Below the pieces are notes generated by a model. That model was not told the origin of the DNA. It did not search any database and saw only the letters and a program-made list of their open reading frames with translations. 64,000 bases of DNA from assembly GCA_035487355.1 (NCBI GenBank), contig DATHMF010000009.1, forward strand, positions 1 to 64,000, given 5' to 3'. Below, one piece after another: positions 8,752 to 18,391 of the stretch. Position 1 is the first letter of the stretch; the number at the start of each line of letters is the position of its first letter. A program made the position numbers and the translations under genes. Origin of the DNA: Terriglobales bacterium (GTDB taxonomy: Bacteria; Acidobacteriota; Terriglobia; Terriglobales; Acidobacteriaceae).

Positions 8752-9837
8752 ATGACATCAGTAAGGCGCATTTTACTACGGGCCAGCGCGTTGCTCGCAG
8801 GAGTCCTCATTTTACTGGCGGCTAAGCCCACGCATGCCGCCCCGAACAACCCCGCATGTAGCGGTGCCGGGCAAAGCAGCCAGACACTCTACGTGGCCAC
8901 GAGCAACAAGGTCTTTGTCTACTCCCTTGGAGAGACCAGTCCGCGCCTGATCATTACCGGCGGCCTTGCCAGCGTCACACAGATTGCGACAGATGCAGCG
9001 GGAAAGCGCTACGTCAGCAATTTCGGTACTGGGCCGAGTTACGCAGACAGCTCTGTCACTGAATATGAGCGCGGGCATACTTCGCCGACGTTCACGAGGA
9101 CAGTGGGTGCGTTCTCTGCTTCGGGCGTGGCCGTTGACGCCCAGGGAAACGTGTTCGTGAGCTCATATTACCGCAACACAGTTTCGGTCTATCACCCCGG
9201 TCAAGTCACTCCGTTTCTGGTCTTTGACAAGGGCATTACAAGCCCTGACCGGTTGGCGGTCAGCGGTACAAGTCTCTATGTAGCGGAATCAGGATTGGGA
9301 GAAATCCTGCAGTTCTCTTCCGGCTCGCCGGCCGCTACTCCCTTGACTCTCACTCTGAAGCCACCAGACACGTTGCCGCCCTTTGGCGGGCAAATTCTCG
9401 GCGGACCCTTTGTTGTTGGGTCCGATGGCACGGTATATGCCAGCGGAGCCGCCACCGGACCTGAGATGGGAGGCGGAGATTTTATCAATGTGTTCGCCCC
9501 GGATCAACCTTCGCCGCGTGCTAGCGCTGTGGTATTCACGGGACCCTCCGCGCAGTCTGCTCCCGGTGTCGCGGTTAGGGATGACGATCTTTATGCCGCC
9601 ACGAACGACAACAATGCGGCCTACCAGTATGAAGTAGACAGGAACCTGACGCTGGTCCGCACGATCACGACTGGTTTAAACCACTCGGGTTTGATCGCTC
9701 TCGACGCAGGCGGTTGCTTGTATGCCGGCAATATAGATGGCCGGGTGACTGTCTATCCGCCGGGTGCGACCAAGCCGTCGCAGATCATTACAGTTCCTGG
9801 TGGCGGCCCACTCTATACTCTCCTCATCGGGCACTAA
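8752..9837 (+). CDS. Secreted NHL/SMP-30-like beta-propeller protein
   Basis: 361 residues with AAGGAG 7 nt before the ATG and a clear signal peptide (RRILLRASALLAGVLILLAA, cleavage near THAAP). The mature part repeats blades of the type VxVDAQGNVFVSSYxxxTVSVY and GCLYAGNIDGRVTVY, typical of NHL or lactonase-like beta-propellers. No catalytic residues can be assigned. It is probably a periplasmic or extracellular binding protein of unknown ligand. It stands alone, with a 250-bp upstream gap that includes the receptor hairpin. Confidence 0.7.
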   Translation: MTSVRRILLRASALLAGVLILLAAKPTHAAPNNPACSGAGQSSQTLYVATSNKVFVYSLGETSPRLIITGGLASVTQIATDAAGKRYVSNFGTGPSYADSSVTEYERGHTSPTFTRTVGAFSASGVAVDAQGNVFVSSYYRNTVSVYHPGQVTPFLVFDKGITSPDRLAVSGTSLYVAESGLGEILQFSSGSPAATPLTLTLKPPDTLPPFGGQILGGPFVVGSDGTVYASGAATGPEMGGGDFINVFAPDQPSPRASAVVFTGPSAQSAPGVAVRDDDLYAATNDNNAAYQYEVDRNLTLVRTITTGLNHSGLIALDAGGCLYAGNIDGRVTVYPPGATKPSQIITVPGGGPLYTLLIGH

Positions 9838-9997
9838 TACCGCGGATGAGGATCTAGCTATTCCGCGGCGACCACGGAGATCACCCGGTGAGACCAAAAC
9901 CAAACACCTAGGTCCGTGCTCAAGGCAACTTATCAGCCGAAACGACTGGCCGCGGTGGCTCCGATGTGCAATCCGAGTCAATCGTGACCCTGCGCTC

Positions 9998-10030
9998 ATG
10001 CCAAATGGGGACAGATCACTTTTTGGCAAT
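9998..10030. repeat. REP-like imperfect palindrome
   Basis: CATGCCAAA (9997-10005) faces TTTGGCAATG (10022-10031) with one bulged base around the GGGGACAGATCACTT core. I recall GGGGACAGATCACTT-type cores from REP elements mobilised by RAYT-type transposases in many genomes. Only one copy is seen in this window. Confidence 0.35.
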
Positions 10031-10196
10031 GACAGGGGAGATGCCAGTGACGCGCCCCTTCACAGGAGCGGCGTCATTCTCTGTCCGGATGGTCAGTTCC
10101 TGCCCTAAACGTAACCGACTGAGAACATAATCTGGGGCGTCAAAGGCTATCTCCTTGGTACCATTGAATAATTGCCAGGCACTGAATCGCGCCGTT
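10016..10196 (-). pseudogene. Possible C-terminal relic of a HlyD-like protein
   Basis: An open stretch of ~60 codons without start codon ends at TGA 10018-10016. The product includes VLSRLRLGQELTIRTEND and AAPVKGRVTGISPVIAKK, similar in style to the beta-barrel region of membrane-fusion adaptors (LGQxVxVxxD...GxVxxIsPV). No N-terminal remainder is nearby. The reading is short and could be chance. Confidence 0.25.
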
Positions 10197-10217
10197 GATC
10201 AGATTAGGAGGACCAAA

Positions 10218-11066
10218 ATGAAAAATGCAAATTCGGGCGCTTACCCTGCTTACAAACAGCAGGCAAGTTCGCAAGCGTGCGCCGTTCTAAGGAATATGGC
10301 TACTTTGATTTTGCATGGACCTGCCTGGAAGACATTTGCTTGTCGAGGACTGGCCGCTTTCATTGTTCTGGCCGTCATGCTTCCGCCGGCCTGGGCAAGC
10401 GATAGCTGCAGCGCCAAGCAGGCTGCGTTAGAAATATTTCTCAACGCGCAACCAAACCATTGCGTCCAGGATGCTGAGTGCGACGGATATTACCTTAGCG
10501 TTGACGCTTGTGCCCCTCCCGTAGCCATGGCCAAGCCGGGAGTCATCAAGGCACAGGAACCACAACTATTAAAGCTGCAAGATGAGGTTCGCGAGGCATG
10601 CGCCGATTCCTGGAACCAGCGTCCGGCATGCTCGCCGATTTCTTTTCAAGCGAAGTGCCGTGAAAATCGCTGCGTCAACGCTGCGCCGGCGGCCAAGGCA
10701 GAATATCCTTATGCAGTTATCCGCCACGAGTGCGCGCCCTGGGATGGGCCAGCGATTGGAATTCACCTGACCCAATCGGAAGCCAGGGAACACGAGGTTC
10801 CTGCGCCTTCCCTCAACATATCGGTATGGCGCGGATTGCCGCCGCCCACCGACAAACCCATTCCCTTGCGCACCGGAGGAGTAGGTATAGCAACGCGCTG
10901 TCTCAGCCTTGAAAAGTGCGAGACTGCCACTAGCGCTACGATTACCTTCACGAGTTATGATGAAAACTCGGTTTCAGGAAGTTATGAGCTGAAATTCAAA
11001 AATGGCGATATCGAACGCGGATCGTTCCACGCGGATTGGCAGGATTATCATGAATTGTGTGGGTGA
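10218..11066 (+). CDS. Secreted cysteine-containing hypothetical protein
   Basis: 282 residues. The ATG at 10218 is chosen because TTAGGAGGACC lies just before it; a longer frame starts at 10155 without such a site. A hydrophobic segment (about residues 38-58, AAFIVLAVMLPPAWA) precedes a likely cleavage site before SDSCSAK. The mature region has about ten cysteines in small motifs (HCVQDAEC, DACAPP, EACADSW, ACSPIS, KCRENRC), suggesting disulfide-bonded extracytoplasmic folding. The beginning resembles short Cys-rich modules with a CxxDxEC pattern; the C-terminal half looks all-beta. I do not recognise the family. Confidence 0.65.
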   Translation: MKNANSGAYPAYKQQASSQACAVLRNMATLILHGPAWKTFACRGLAAFIVLAVMLPPAWASDSCSAKQAALEIFLNAQPNHCVQDAECDGYYLSVDACAPPVAMAKPGVIKAQEPQLLKLQDEVREACADSWNQRPACSPISFQAKCRENRCVNAAPAAKAEYPYAVIRHECAPWDGPAIGIHLTQSEAREHEVPAPSLNISVWRGLPPPTDKPIPLRTGGVGIATRCLSLEKCETATSATITFTSYDENSVSGSYELKFKNGDIERGSFHADWQDYHELCG

Positions 11067-11095
11067 GGCAGCGACCAATTAAAATATTCGCACCG

Positions 11096-11200
11096 ATGAG
11101 AGCCCTCTTCCGAAGCATTTTCTTCTTTGCAACAACGTGCACGGTTGTCTGGGCTGCGCCCCGGCAGCACACCGTAACCTTCGGCTATACTAAAATTTGA
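11096..11200 (+). pseudogene. Orphan signal-peptide fragment (34 codons)
   Basis: ATG at 11096 opens 34 codons: MRALFRSIFFFATTCTVVWA then APRQHTVTFGYTKI, then TGA. The beginning is a textbook signal peptide with an AAP cleavage site, and the PRQHTVTFG start of the mature chain resembles a conserved acidobacterial secreted protein that continues much further. The remainder seems lost or frameshifted, so this is probably the 5' end of a dead gene. Confidence 0.4.
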
Positions 11201-11445
11201 GCCGATTGAGCAGTTAGAAATTGGATTACTAAAAAACTCGACGACATCGTGGGCATCGCGTAGAACCCGACTGGCCACACGTTTAATTCAATCGAAAACA
11301 ACGATGCGCTTCGAGCCGGCTGCAACCGGTTGATCATAACTGATGACAACTTCGCAAGAATATCCCGGAGCCCTACTCCTTTGTTTTTGCCCGGCTCATC
11401 ATCCAAAACTTTGCGAGCGATATCCGAACCCCATCTTGCAGACGT

Positions 11446-11658
11446 GTGCCCGAGATAGCAATCTCGTGGGATGACCCAAAAAAACGCGGTCTAGCAGCCA
11501 AGCATGGAGGGCGAGTTCCAGCCAACGGCTGGACCTACGACCACTACCGCAATGAATACGATGCCCTTTGGAATGAAGGCTGGTGCCTCAAGTTCCTGCA
11601 GCCATACGTGGCGCCTGAAGATTCTGCAAGCATATTGAAGGGCCGGTATCTCCATTGA
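11446..11658 (+). pseudogene. Fragment of a bacterial tandem-repeat (BTRD1-like) domain
   Basis: A 70-codon frame without ribosome binding site contains VPANGWTYDHYRNEYDALWN followed by EGWCLKFLQPYVAPED. This matches the repeat of polyglycine-hydrolase-type proteins, in which YxxxYDxLWxxGWRLxxLQPYV units occur many times beside a serine-hydrolase domain. Only one unit is left here, so I read it as a relic. The region 11201-11445 shows no readable frame. Confidence 0.45.
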
Positions 11659-11773
11659 GCGGAGATCCCTGCTGAAGCATTCAGTACCGAACCAAGTCAG
11701 AGGTATCCAGGGGGTAAAACCATGAACTGTTTTCAGGTACCAGCCTGTTAGGTTAACTTTTCAAATTGTTAGA

Positions 11774-11794
11774 TTAACCCTATGAAACTTGACT
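11774..11794 (+). promoter_or_regulatory. Upstream motif shared with 4529-4549 (copy 2)
   Basis: Second copy of the 21-nt motif (one mismatch), preceded by GTTAGGTTAAC (11748-11757) and GTTAGATTAAC (11768-11777). It lies 217 nt upstream of the propeller/multicopper oxidase gene and probably belongs to its promoter region. Confidence 0.45.
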
Positions 11795-12010
11795 CAACTG
11801 GGTCCTAGACGGAGAATATCGAGGCCCTAACAGACAGCTAGACAATTTAAGACGACACTGGCGGAAGTGTGTGCTTTTGTGAGTTTGGCACTGCTTAAAC
11901 TTTCAAGGATGCATCGGGGCGGAAATGCTCTTCCAGGGGGTCGGGTAAGCGCAGAGAAAGACCATGAAGACCGTGAAAACGTCGGCAGAGGTAAATTCCT
12001 AGGAGAACCC

Positions 12011-15000
12011 ATGTTACAGCGAATGACTCTTACCCTTCAGCAAATTCCCGCGGGCAAGGCAATAAAACAAGCTGGCCAATTGGCGGCACTTCCATTCATT
12101 CTCGTTGTCCTGCTGGGACTCCTGGGCCTTCCAGCGCTTGGGCAGGTTAGTGTCCTGACCCAAAACGCCGATACCGAGCGCGATGCAGTCTACAGCAATG
12201 AGATACAGCTTACGCCGACCTCCACCATCCACAAGCTCTTTACTACGACGACGCTCGACGACCCCGTGATGGGACAGGCGCTGATTCTCGGCGGAGTGAA
12301 CGTGTCTGGCTTTCCAACCAACATCCTTTTGGTTGCCACCTCGCCGAACCATAACGCGGGCGGAACAAGCGCCTATGCATTCGACGCGGACACAGGAAGG
12401 CAACTCTGGCGATTGGGTCTGGGAACCAACGCCCCTTTCAATACGGCGACGCCCGTGTTGGACCCCAATTTGGGCCCGCATGGGGCGCTCTTCGTGGTGA
12501 CCAAGGATAGCGCCACCAATACGAACAGCTTGCATGCGATTGATGTTATTGCCGGAGCCGAACTCCCCGGAAGCCCAATCACCATCTCGGCCACGTCCAA
12601 CGGAGTCGGCTTCAATTCGGGCCAGGAGAATGCCCGCGCGGCGCTCTTGGACATAAACGGCACCATTTATGTAGCGTTCTGCCACATGACGGACTCAGGC
12701 ACCTATCACGGCTGGCTGATCGGCTACAAATACACGAACGGCTCTGGCTTCAGCCAGAACGGCGTATGGTGCGACACCTGCGCCAACGCCGGAAACCAGG
12801 GCGGGCTTTGGGGGGGCGGCGACGGCACCGCCTATGATGGGACGAACATCTTTGTCGAAACCGGCAACGGCTCGATTGGTAACGGGGACTGGTCGATGAG
12901 CATCGTGCAGATAAGCCCATCCGCGCTTGGCACCGTGACCTCCTCCTTCCTGCCGCCAAATGCGCAAACCCATAGCAACAGTGACCAGGATCTGAACGGC
13001 GGTGGCATGGTGATCATGCCGGGGACCGGAGGCAAGATCTTCCAGGGACCGAGCAAGTATGGCTCCCTGTATCTGGTGGATTCAGCGCATCTTGGCAACG
13101 CCGCCATCAACACCTACAGCACGAATTCGACCATTGGCCATTCCCCGATCGCTTGGAATTCCGGTTCCGCGCAGTATGCCTACATTTGGGCTAGCGGAAG
13201 TGCCCTCCAGCAGTTCTGCTATGCCGGAGGAAACACCGGCAGCGGGCCGTGCAAGCAATCCTCGTTTACCGGCGGCGGCACGCTGGCCATCTCCTCGACG
13301 CCTACCGGCGGGAGCGCCATTCTGTGGGCTTTTGGAGGCAGCGAGCTGCACGCCATGAATCCGGCGGATGTTTCCGCTCCCGATTATTGGAACAGCAATA
13401 TGTCCTCCGGTGATGCCACGGGAGCGGGCGGGGCATTTCAATACCTTGCCATCGCGAACGGCAAGGTTTATGTGCCGGCCGGCAACACGATCATCGCCTA
13501 TGGCTCGGTAAACACTTGCACTACGGTGCCGACGGCGCCGAGCGGTCTGGCGGCGTCAGCTGTTTCAAGCAATCAGGTGAACCTGAGCTGGACGGCCAGC
13601 ACTACGACCTGCACGGGAGGCGTTGTTTACAACATCTTCCGCAGCACGACCAGCGGCTTCACGCCTTCCAGCAGCAACCAGATTTCCAGCGGAGTAAACG
13701 GAACCACTTTCAGCGACACCACGGCTCAGCCCAGCACAACATACTTTTACGTTGTCGAAGGAGTCAATTCCGCTGGAAGCTCTCCAGCATCCAACCAGGC
13801 CTCTGCGACAACTCCTTCAGGCTGCATGCCGCCGACGGCGCCGAGTGGGCTTGCTGCCACGGCGACTTCAAGTAACGCGATTAGTTTAAGTTGGGGGGCG
13901 GTCACGACGACGTGTACGGGTGGGGTGACGTACGACGTGTTCCGCAGCACGACCAGCGGCTTCACGCCTTCCACCAGCAATCAGGTCGCCAGCGGGGTGA
14001 CGACGGCCTCCTTCGTCGACTCGGGACTGACGGCTTCAACTACGTATTTCTACTTGGTTGAAGCAGTCGACACCGGCGGCACCTCGGCCGCGTCGAACCA
14101 GGCTTCCGCGACAACTCTGCCGCCGGGGAATGTGTGTCCGCGATTTGCGCCGGGGAGCGTGGTGAATCCGCCAGTCGATCTATTCAGCTCGGGCGGGACG
14201 CTGACGGTGAACTTGGCGTACAACACGGATACAGATGCGGCCGGGCGAACGGTCTACTGCTTCACCACGTCCACTGGGGCGGAGTCGCCGACGCTGCATG
14301 TGAATCCAGGCGATCATTTGACGATCAATTTGACCAACGCATTGCCGCCGGCCACCGGCGGGATGACGGTGAACAGTCCCTGCGGGCCGTCGTCGCTGAT
14401 GAACGCCTCGTCGGTGAATATTCACTACCACGGGACGAACATGTCCCCGGCGTGCCATCAGGATGAAGTGATCCACACGCTGGTGAATTCGGGACAGAGC
14501 TTCACCTACAACGTAACGTTTCCAACCGACGAGCCGCCCGGACTCTACTGGTATCACCCGCACGTGCACATGAATTCGGAAACGGGAGTGCTGGGCGGAG
14601 CCACGGGCGCGATCGTGGTCGAGGGGATTCAGAACTTAGTGCCAGCGGTGGCCGGGTTGCCCACGCGCATTCTCGTGGTGCGCGACAACACGCTGGCGGG
14701 GACGGGCGGAGCGGGATCGCCCTCGAAGGACCTGTCACTCAACTACGTGGCCATTGATTCGCCGTCGGAGACGCCGGCGATCATCCAGATGAAAGCGGGC
14801 GAGCAGCAGTTCTGGCGCGTGCTGAACGCGTCGGCGGATACGCCCATGGACTTGCAGCTCGTGTATGACGGCGTGGTGCAGCCGCTGACGGTAGTGGCGC
14901 TGGACGGCGTGCCCACCGGCTCGCAGGACGGAGGCGGGCAGGGCACAGCCATCACCAAGCAGGACATTTTGCTTTCGCCAGCCGGCCGCGCCGAGTTCAT

Positions 15001-17434
15001 CATGACCGGACCAACGGCCTCGGTCAGCAGCGCTTCGCTGATCACACTGGCCGTGGATACAGGAGCGTCCGGAGCCAGCGTTCCGCAGCGCACGCTGGCC
15101 AACATTCAGCTCAGCGCTACGGCGCTGGCGCCGGTGCACTCGGCGGCAGTCGGCAAGGCGGGACCGCAGCGCTTCGCGGGATTGGCAGCGGCGACGCCGA
15201 ACACCACGCGCTCGCTGTACTTCTCCGAGTCGAGTCCGGACTTCTTCATCACCGTCAACGGGGCCACGCCCGCGGTCTTCAATCCCAACAATCCGCCGGC
15301 GATCGTGACCACGCAAGGATCGGTCGAAGACTGGACGGTGGAGAACCGCACCACCGAGGTGCACGACTTCCACATTCACCAGATTCACTTCCTGCTGTTG
15401 CAGCGCGACGGCGTGGCCGTCTCCACCGATGACATGCAGTATCTGGACACGGTGCACATTCCGGCGTGGACGGGAACAGGGCCGTATCCGAACGTGACCG
15501 TGCGCATGGACTTCCGCGGGCTGGACATCGGGGACTTCGTCTACCACTGCCACATTCTGTCCCATGAGGACAGTGGGATGATGGCCATCATCCGGGTGAT
15601 TCCGCCGGTGCAAATCAACGCGGGCGGCCCGGCGGTGGCTCCGTTCGTGGCCGACGCGGACTTCTCCGGCGGCGCGACCATCAACCACGCCAACACGATT
15701 GACCTGAGCGGGGTGACCAATCCGGCGCCCATGGCCGTGTATCAGACGGCTCGGGTCACGGCGGCGGTCGGCGCGGGCACGACGTTCAGCTACACGATTC
15801 CGGGCTTCGTTCCCGGATCAAGCCAGCTCGTGCGCCTGCACTTTGCCGAAACATTCCACACCACGGTTGGCTCACGCGTCTTCAACATAAGCATCAACGG
15901 CACGCAAGTGCAGGCCAACTTCGACATCTTCGCGGCGGCCGGCAACGCGGCCAACAAAGCGGTGATCAAGGAGTTCACGGCCAACGCCGATGCCAACGGC
16001 AATTACGTGATCCTGTTCACCACGGTCACCGACAAGGCGCTGGTGAGCGGCATCGAAGTGATGGCGGGCGAAACCAGCACTACATGCACGCCCCCGAGCA
16101 CGCCCACGAATCTGGCGGCCACGGCCGTTTCCAGCAGCCAGATCAATCTGACCTGGACGGCGAGCAGCTCGTCCTGCACGCCGACCTACAACGTGTACCG
16201 CAGCACCACGCCCAGCTTCACGCCGTCGTCGGCCAATCTGGTGGCCAGCGGGTTGACCACCACGGCGTTCTCCGATACTGGGTTGAGCGCTTCGACCACT
16301 TACTACTACCTGGTGGTGGCGGTGACCTCCGGCGGCATGTCGGCGGCGTCGAACCAGGCCAATGCCACCACGCAGCCGGCTGCATGCGGCGGTGCGCCCA
16401 CTACGCCTACTGGGCTGAGCGCCACGGCCATCTCGACCAGCGCGATCAACCTGGGCTGGACGGCGAGCACGGCTCCGTCGAACTGCACCATCACCTACAA
16501 CGTGTACCGCAGTACGACAGCGGGCTTCACGCCTTCGAGTGCCAACCAGGTGGCCAGCGGCTTGACCACTACGGCGTATTCGGACACGGCGCTGACCTGC
16601 AGTACCCCCTACTACTACCTGGTGGTGGCGGCAGACGCATTCGGTTCCTCGGCGGCGTCGAACCAGGCCACGGCCACAACCCAGGCCTGTGCTTGCAGTG
16701 CTGCGCCGACCACGCCTACTGGGCTGAGCGCGACGGCGGCATCGAGCAGCGCGATCAACCTGGGCTGGACGGCGAGCACGGCTCCGTCTGGCTGCACGAT
16801 CACCTACAGTGTTACGCGCAACGGGGCGGCGGCCGCGAGCGGCCTCACCGGCACGATGTTCGGTGATACTGGGCTGGCCTGCAACACGGCCTACACGTAC
16901 ACGGTGACGGCGGCAGACGCATTCGGTTCCTCGGCAGCGTCGAGTCCGGCCAGCGCGACAACGTCGCCCTGCGCGGGCGTGCAGATCAACGCGGGCGGGC
17001 CGGCGGTGGCGCCGTTCTCCGCCGACGTGGATTTCACCGGAGGCGCGACGATCAATCACGCCAACGCCATCAACTTGAATGGCCAGCCCAACCCGGCGCC
17101 CGCGGCGGTATACCAGACGGCGCGTGTGACGGCGACGCCCGGCGCGGGCACGACGTTCAGCTACACGATTCCCGGCTTTACCGCGGGATCGAGCCACACC
17201 GTGCGGCTGCACTTCTGCGAAACGTTCTGGACAGCGGTCGGTCAGCGCGTGTTTAACGTGAGCCTCAACGGGACGCAGGTACTCCCCAACTTCGATGTCT
17301 TCAAGACGGCGGGTGGGCAGAACCGCGCACTCATCCAGTCGTTCATGTCCAACGCCAACTCGAACGGCCAATACGTGATCGTATTCACCAGCGTCACCGA
17401 CAAGGCCCTCATCAGCGGCATTGAGGTCCAGTAA
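12011..17434 (+). CDS. Giant secreted PQQ-propeller/multicopper oxidase/FN3/malectin protein
   Basis: 1807 residues from the ATG at 12011 (TAGGAG 7 nt upstream); a longer frame from 11867 lacks such a site. Order: signal segment (about 25-47), PQQ-type beta-propeller (about 50-500), two FN3 (500-705), a full multicopper oxidase (705-1198), malectin (1200-1350), three FN3 (1357-1655), malectin (1655-1807). All copper ligand motifs are present: H805-x-H807, H849-P-H851 with H853, H1118/H1121/H1123, and H1179-C1180-H1181 with H1185 and M1190 (C-x4-H-x4-M), so type 1 and trinuclear sites with an axial Met are expected. It probably oxidises phenolics or metals outside the cell while bound to polysaccharide. 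Quinone binding by the propeller is unproven. A 17-bp hairpin follows. Confidence 0.85.
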   Translation: MLQRMTLTLQQIPAGKAIKQAGQLAALPFILVVLLGLLGLPALGQVSVLTQNADTERDAVYSNEIQLTPTSTIHKLFTTTTLDDPVMGQALILGGVNVSGFPTNILLVATSPNHNAGGTSAYAFDADTGRQLWRLGLGTNAPFNTATPVLDPNLGPHGALFVVTKDSATNTNSLHAIDVIAGAELPGSPITISATSNGVGFNSGQENARAALLDINGTIYVAFCHMTDSGTYHGWLIGYKYTNGSGFSQNGVWCDTCANAGNQGGLWGGGDGTAYDGTNIFVETGNGSIGNGDWSMSIVQISPSALGTVTSSFLPPNAQTHSNSDQDLNGGGMVIMPGTGGKIFQGPSKYGSLYLVDSAHLGNAAINTYSTNSTIGHSPIAWNSGSAQYAYIWASGSALQQFCYAGGNTGSGPCKQSSFTGGGTLAISSTPTGGSAILWAFGGSELHAMNPADVSAPDYWNSNMSSGDATGAGGAFQYLAIANGKVYVPAGNTIIAYGSVNTCTTVPTAPSGLAASAVSSNQVNLSWTASTTTCTGGVVYNIFRSTTSGFTPSSSNQISSGVNGTTFSDTTAQPSTTYFYVVEGVNSAGSSPASNQASATTPSGCMPPTAPSGLAATATSSNAISLSWGAVTTTCTGGVTYDVFRSTTSGFTPSTSNQVASGVTTASFVDSGLTASTTYFYLVEAVDTGGTSAASNQASATTLPPGNVCPRFAPGSVVNPPVDLFSSGGTLTVNLAYNTDTDAAGRTVYCFTTSTGAESPTLHVNPGDHLTINLTNALPPATGGMTVNSPCGPSSLMNASSVNIHYHGTNMSPACHQDEVIHTLVNSGQSFTYNVTFPTDEPPGLYWYHPHVHMNSETGVLGGATGAIVVEGIQNLVPAVAGLPTRILVVRDNTLAGTGGAGSPSKDLSLNYVAIDSPSETPAIIQMKAGEQQFWRVLNASADTPMDLQLVYDGVVQPLTVVALDGVPTGSQDGGGQGTAITKQDILLSPAGRAEFIMTGPTASVSSASLITLAVDTGASGASVPQRTLANIQLSATALAPVHSAAVGKAGPQRFAGLAAATPNTTRSLYFSESSPDFFITVNGATPAVFNPNNPPAIVTTQGSVEDWTVENRTTEVHDFHIHQIHFLLLQRDGVAVSTDDMQYLDTVHIPAWTGTGPYPNVTVRMDFRGLDIGDFVYHCHILSHEDSGMMAIIRVIPPVQINAGGPAVAPFVADADFSGGATINHANTIDLSGVTNPAPMAVYQTARVTAAVGAGTTFSYTIPGFVPGSSQLVRLHFAETFHTTVGSRVFNISINGTQVQANFDIFAAAGNAANKAVIKEFTANADANGNYVILFTTVTDKALVSGIEVMAGETSTTCTPPSTPTNLAATAVSSSQINLTWTASSSSCTPTYNVYRSTTPSFTPSSANLVASGLTTTAFSDTGLSASTTYYYLVVAVTSGGMSAASNQANATTQPAACGGAPTTPTGLSATAISTSAINLGWTASTAPSNCTITYNVYRSTTAGFTPSSANQVASGLTTTAYSDTALTCSTPYYYLVVAADAFGSSAASNQATATTQACACSAAPTTPTGLSATAASSSAINLGWTASTAPSGCTITYSVTRNGAAAASGLTGTMFGDTGLACNTAYTYTVTAADAFGSSAASSPASATTSPCAGVQINAGGPAVAPFSADVDFTGGATINHANAINLNGQPNPAPAAVYQTARVTATPGAGTTFSYTIPGFTAGSSHTVRLHFCETFWTAVGQRVFNVSLNGTQVLPNFDVFKTAGGQNRALIQSFMSNANSNGQYVIVFTSVTDKALISGIEVQ

Positions 17435-17446
17435 CCGCCGCTGCAA

Positions 17447-17485
17447 CGCTCAGCGGGCGCGATTTTTCATCGTGCCCGCCGAGCG
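17447..17485 (+). terminator. Hairpin terminator of the giant oxidase gene
   Basis: 17447-17463 pairs with 17469-17485 with one A-C mismatch and one G-U pair around a TTTTC loop, 12 nt after the stop. Very GC-rich stem; no T-run afterwards. Confidence 0.6.
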
Positions 17486-18391
17486 CATTCCAACTCCATC
17501 CACCACGGAGGGCGCTCGTTCGGCGACAAAGCCACTTCTGAGTATGTAACTCTACTCCTTGATGCCAAGCAGTTCTCTGAACGATCGACATTTTGCACTT
17601 TATCGTTTGCTAGAACCCTGCGAATCCGGAATTGTGAAGCGTCCCGCAACTGCACCCTGCCTTCAACCTCCCCGCGGTATAAATGGGAACATGGTGTGGC
17701 TTTTCTGGAAAGAAAGAGACGAGTAACATCTGGCGTCGTGCGGCCCAAGCCCATTCGCGCGGCGAAACGGTAACCCTCTTCGAGATGTCCTCCGTTTTTA
17801 CGTAACAATAATGTAACGATAAGGTGTTCTTGCTGGGTCTTAGACGTACTTACTGAGCCACCTGCGCCCACTAAGTTTGTTGTAAAGCCCGTTACGGTAT
17901 CGCCCTTTCACGGCGATACCTCAGACTAAGAATGAGTCAAGGCCCAGGAAAATCTGGGTCCAATAAGATATACGAAAGATTACATTAACGTACTTCAACA
18001 GGGCTAGTGAGTACCATCAGAAAGCGTTTCTATCACGGCAGTGGGCCTAACGTGCCCACGCGACGGCTTTGTCTTATCTATCCTTAATATATATCCCTAT
18101 AAGATGGTCTTCTCTGAAGGTAAGGCCCAAAACCCTTGCTGCCACCGCACTTAGTGAGTACAGGAAGAGGGCACGGCCGTCATCGTGCTTTCAACGAATC
18201 TGAAAACTCAGAAGTCAGCCTCAGATCGCTCGCCAGAGATAGGGAATTGTGTCCTTTTTGTGTCCTTCGCAGTCATACTCCATTCGATTTTCCCAACTTT
18301 TTCAACGCTTGCTGGAATCCGTCCATGCGGGCATTTAGTTGTCAAGTTAGTGTTAGAACTGCACTTAGTATCTGGGCAACCAATCGGGAAA
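17486..18391. other. Gene-poor stretch between the oxidase gene and the tRNA scar
   Basis: No credible gene. Frames of 134 codons (minus, 17467-17871) and 86 codons (plus, 18136-18396) lack ribosome binding sites and recognisable domains. Small stem-loops occur (GGTATCGCC 17896-17904 with GGCGATACC 17912-17920; GTGGGC near 18044 with GCCCAC). The AT-rich patches near 18085-18110 differ from the surrounding coding DNA. Consistent with decayed mobile-element DNA, but no integrase motif was found. Confidence 0.5.

Larger units (their letters stand above)
9838..10217. other. Gap with a possible gene relic and a REP-like palindrome
   Basis: No intact gene. On the minus strand about 60 codons (10016-10196) read like a protein end, and their stop overlaps a small palindrome at 9998-10030. 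The rest shows nothing recognisable. The ribosome binding site of the next gene is at 10205-10211. Confidence 0.5.

Noticed and set aside
14735-15688. 317-codon open frame on the minus strand
   Set aside because: Antisense to the multicopper oxidase domain, whose copper motifs prove the plus-strand frame.
15872-17446. 524-codon open frame on the minus strand
   Set aside because: Arg/His/Gly-rich translation lying antisense to repeated FN3/malectin sequence of the giant oxidase gene; a GC-rich shadow frame without domains or ribosome binding site.
17467-17871. 134-codon minus-strand frame after the giant oxidase gene
   Set aside because: Overlaps the terminator hairpin, has no recognisable domain and no ribosome binding site.
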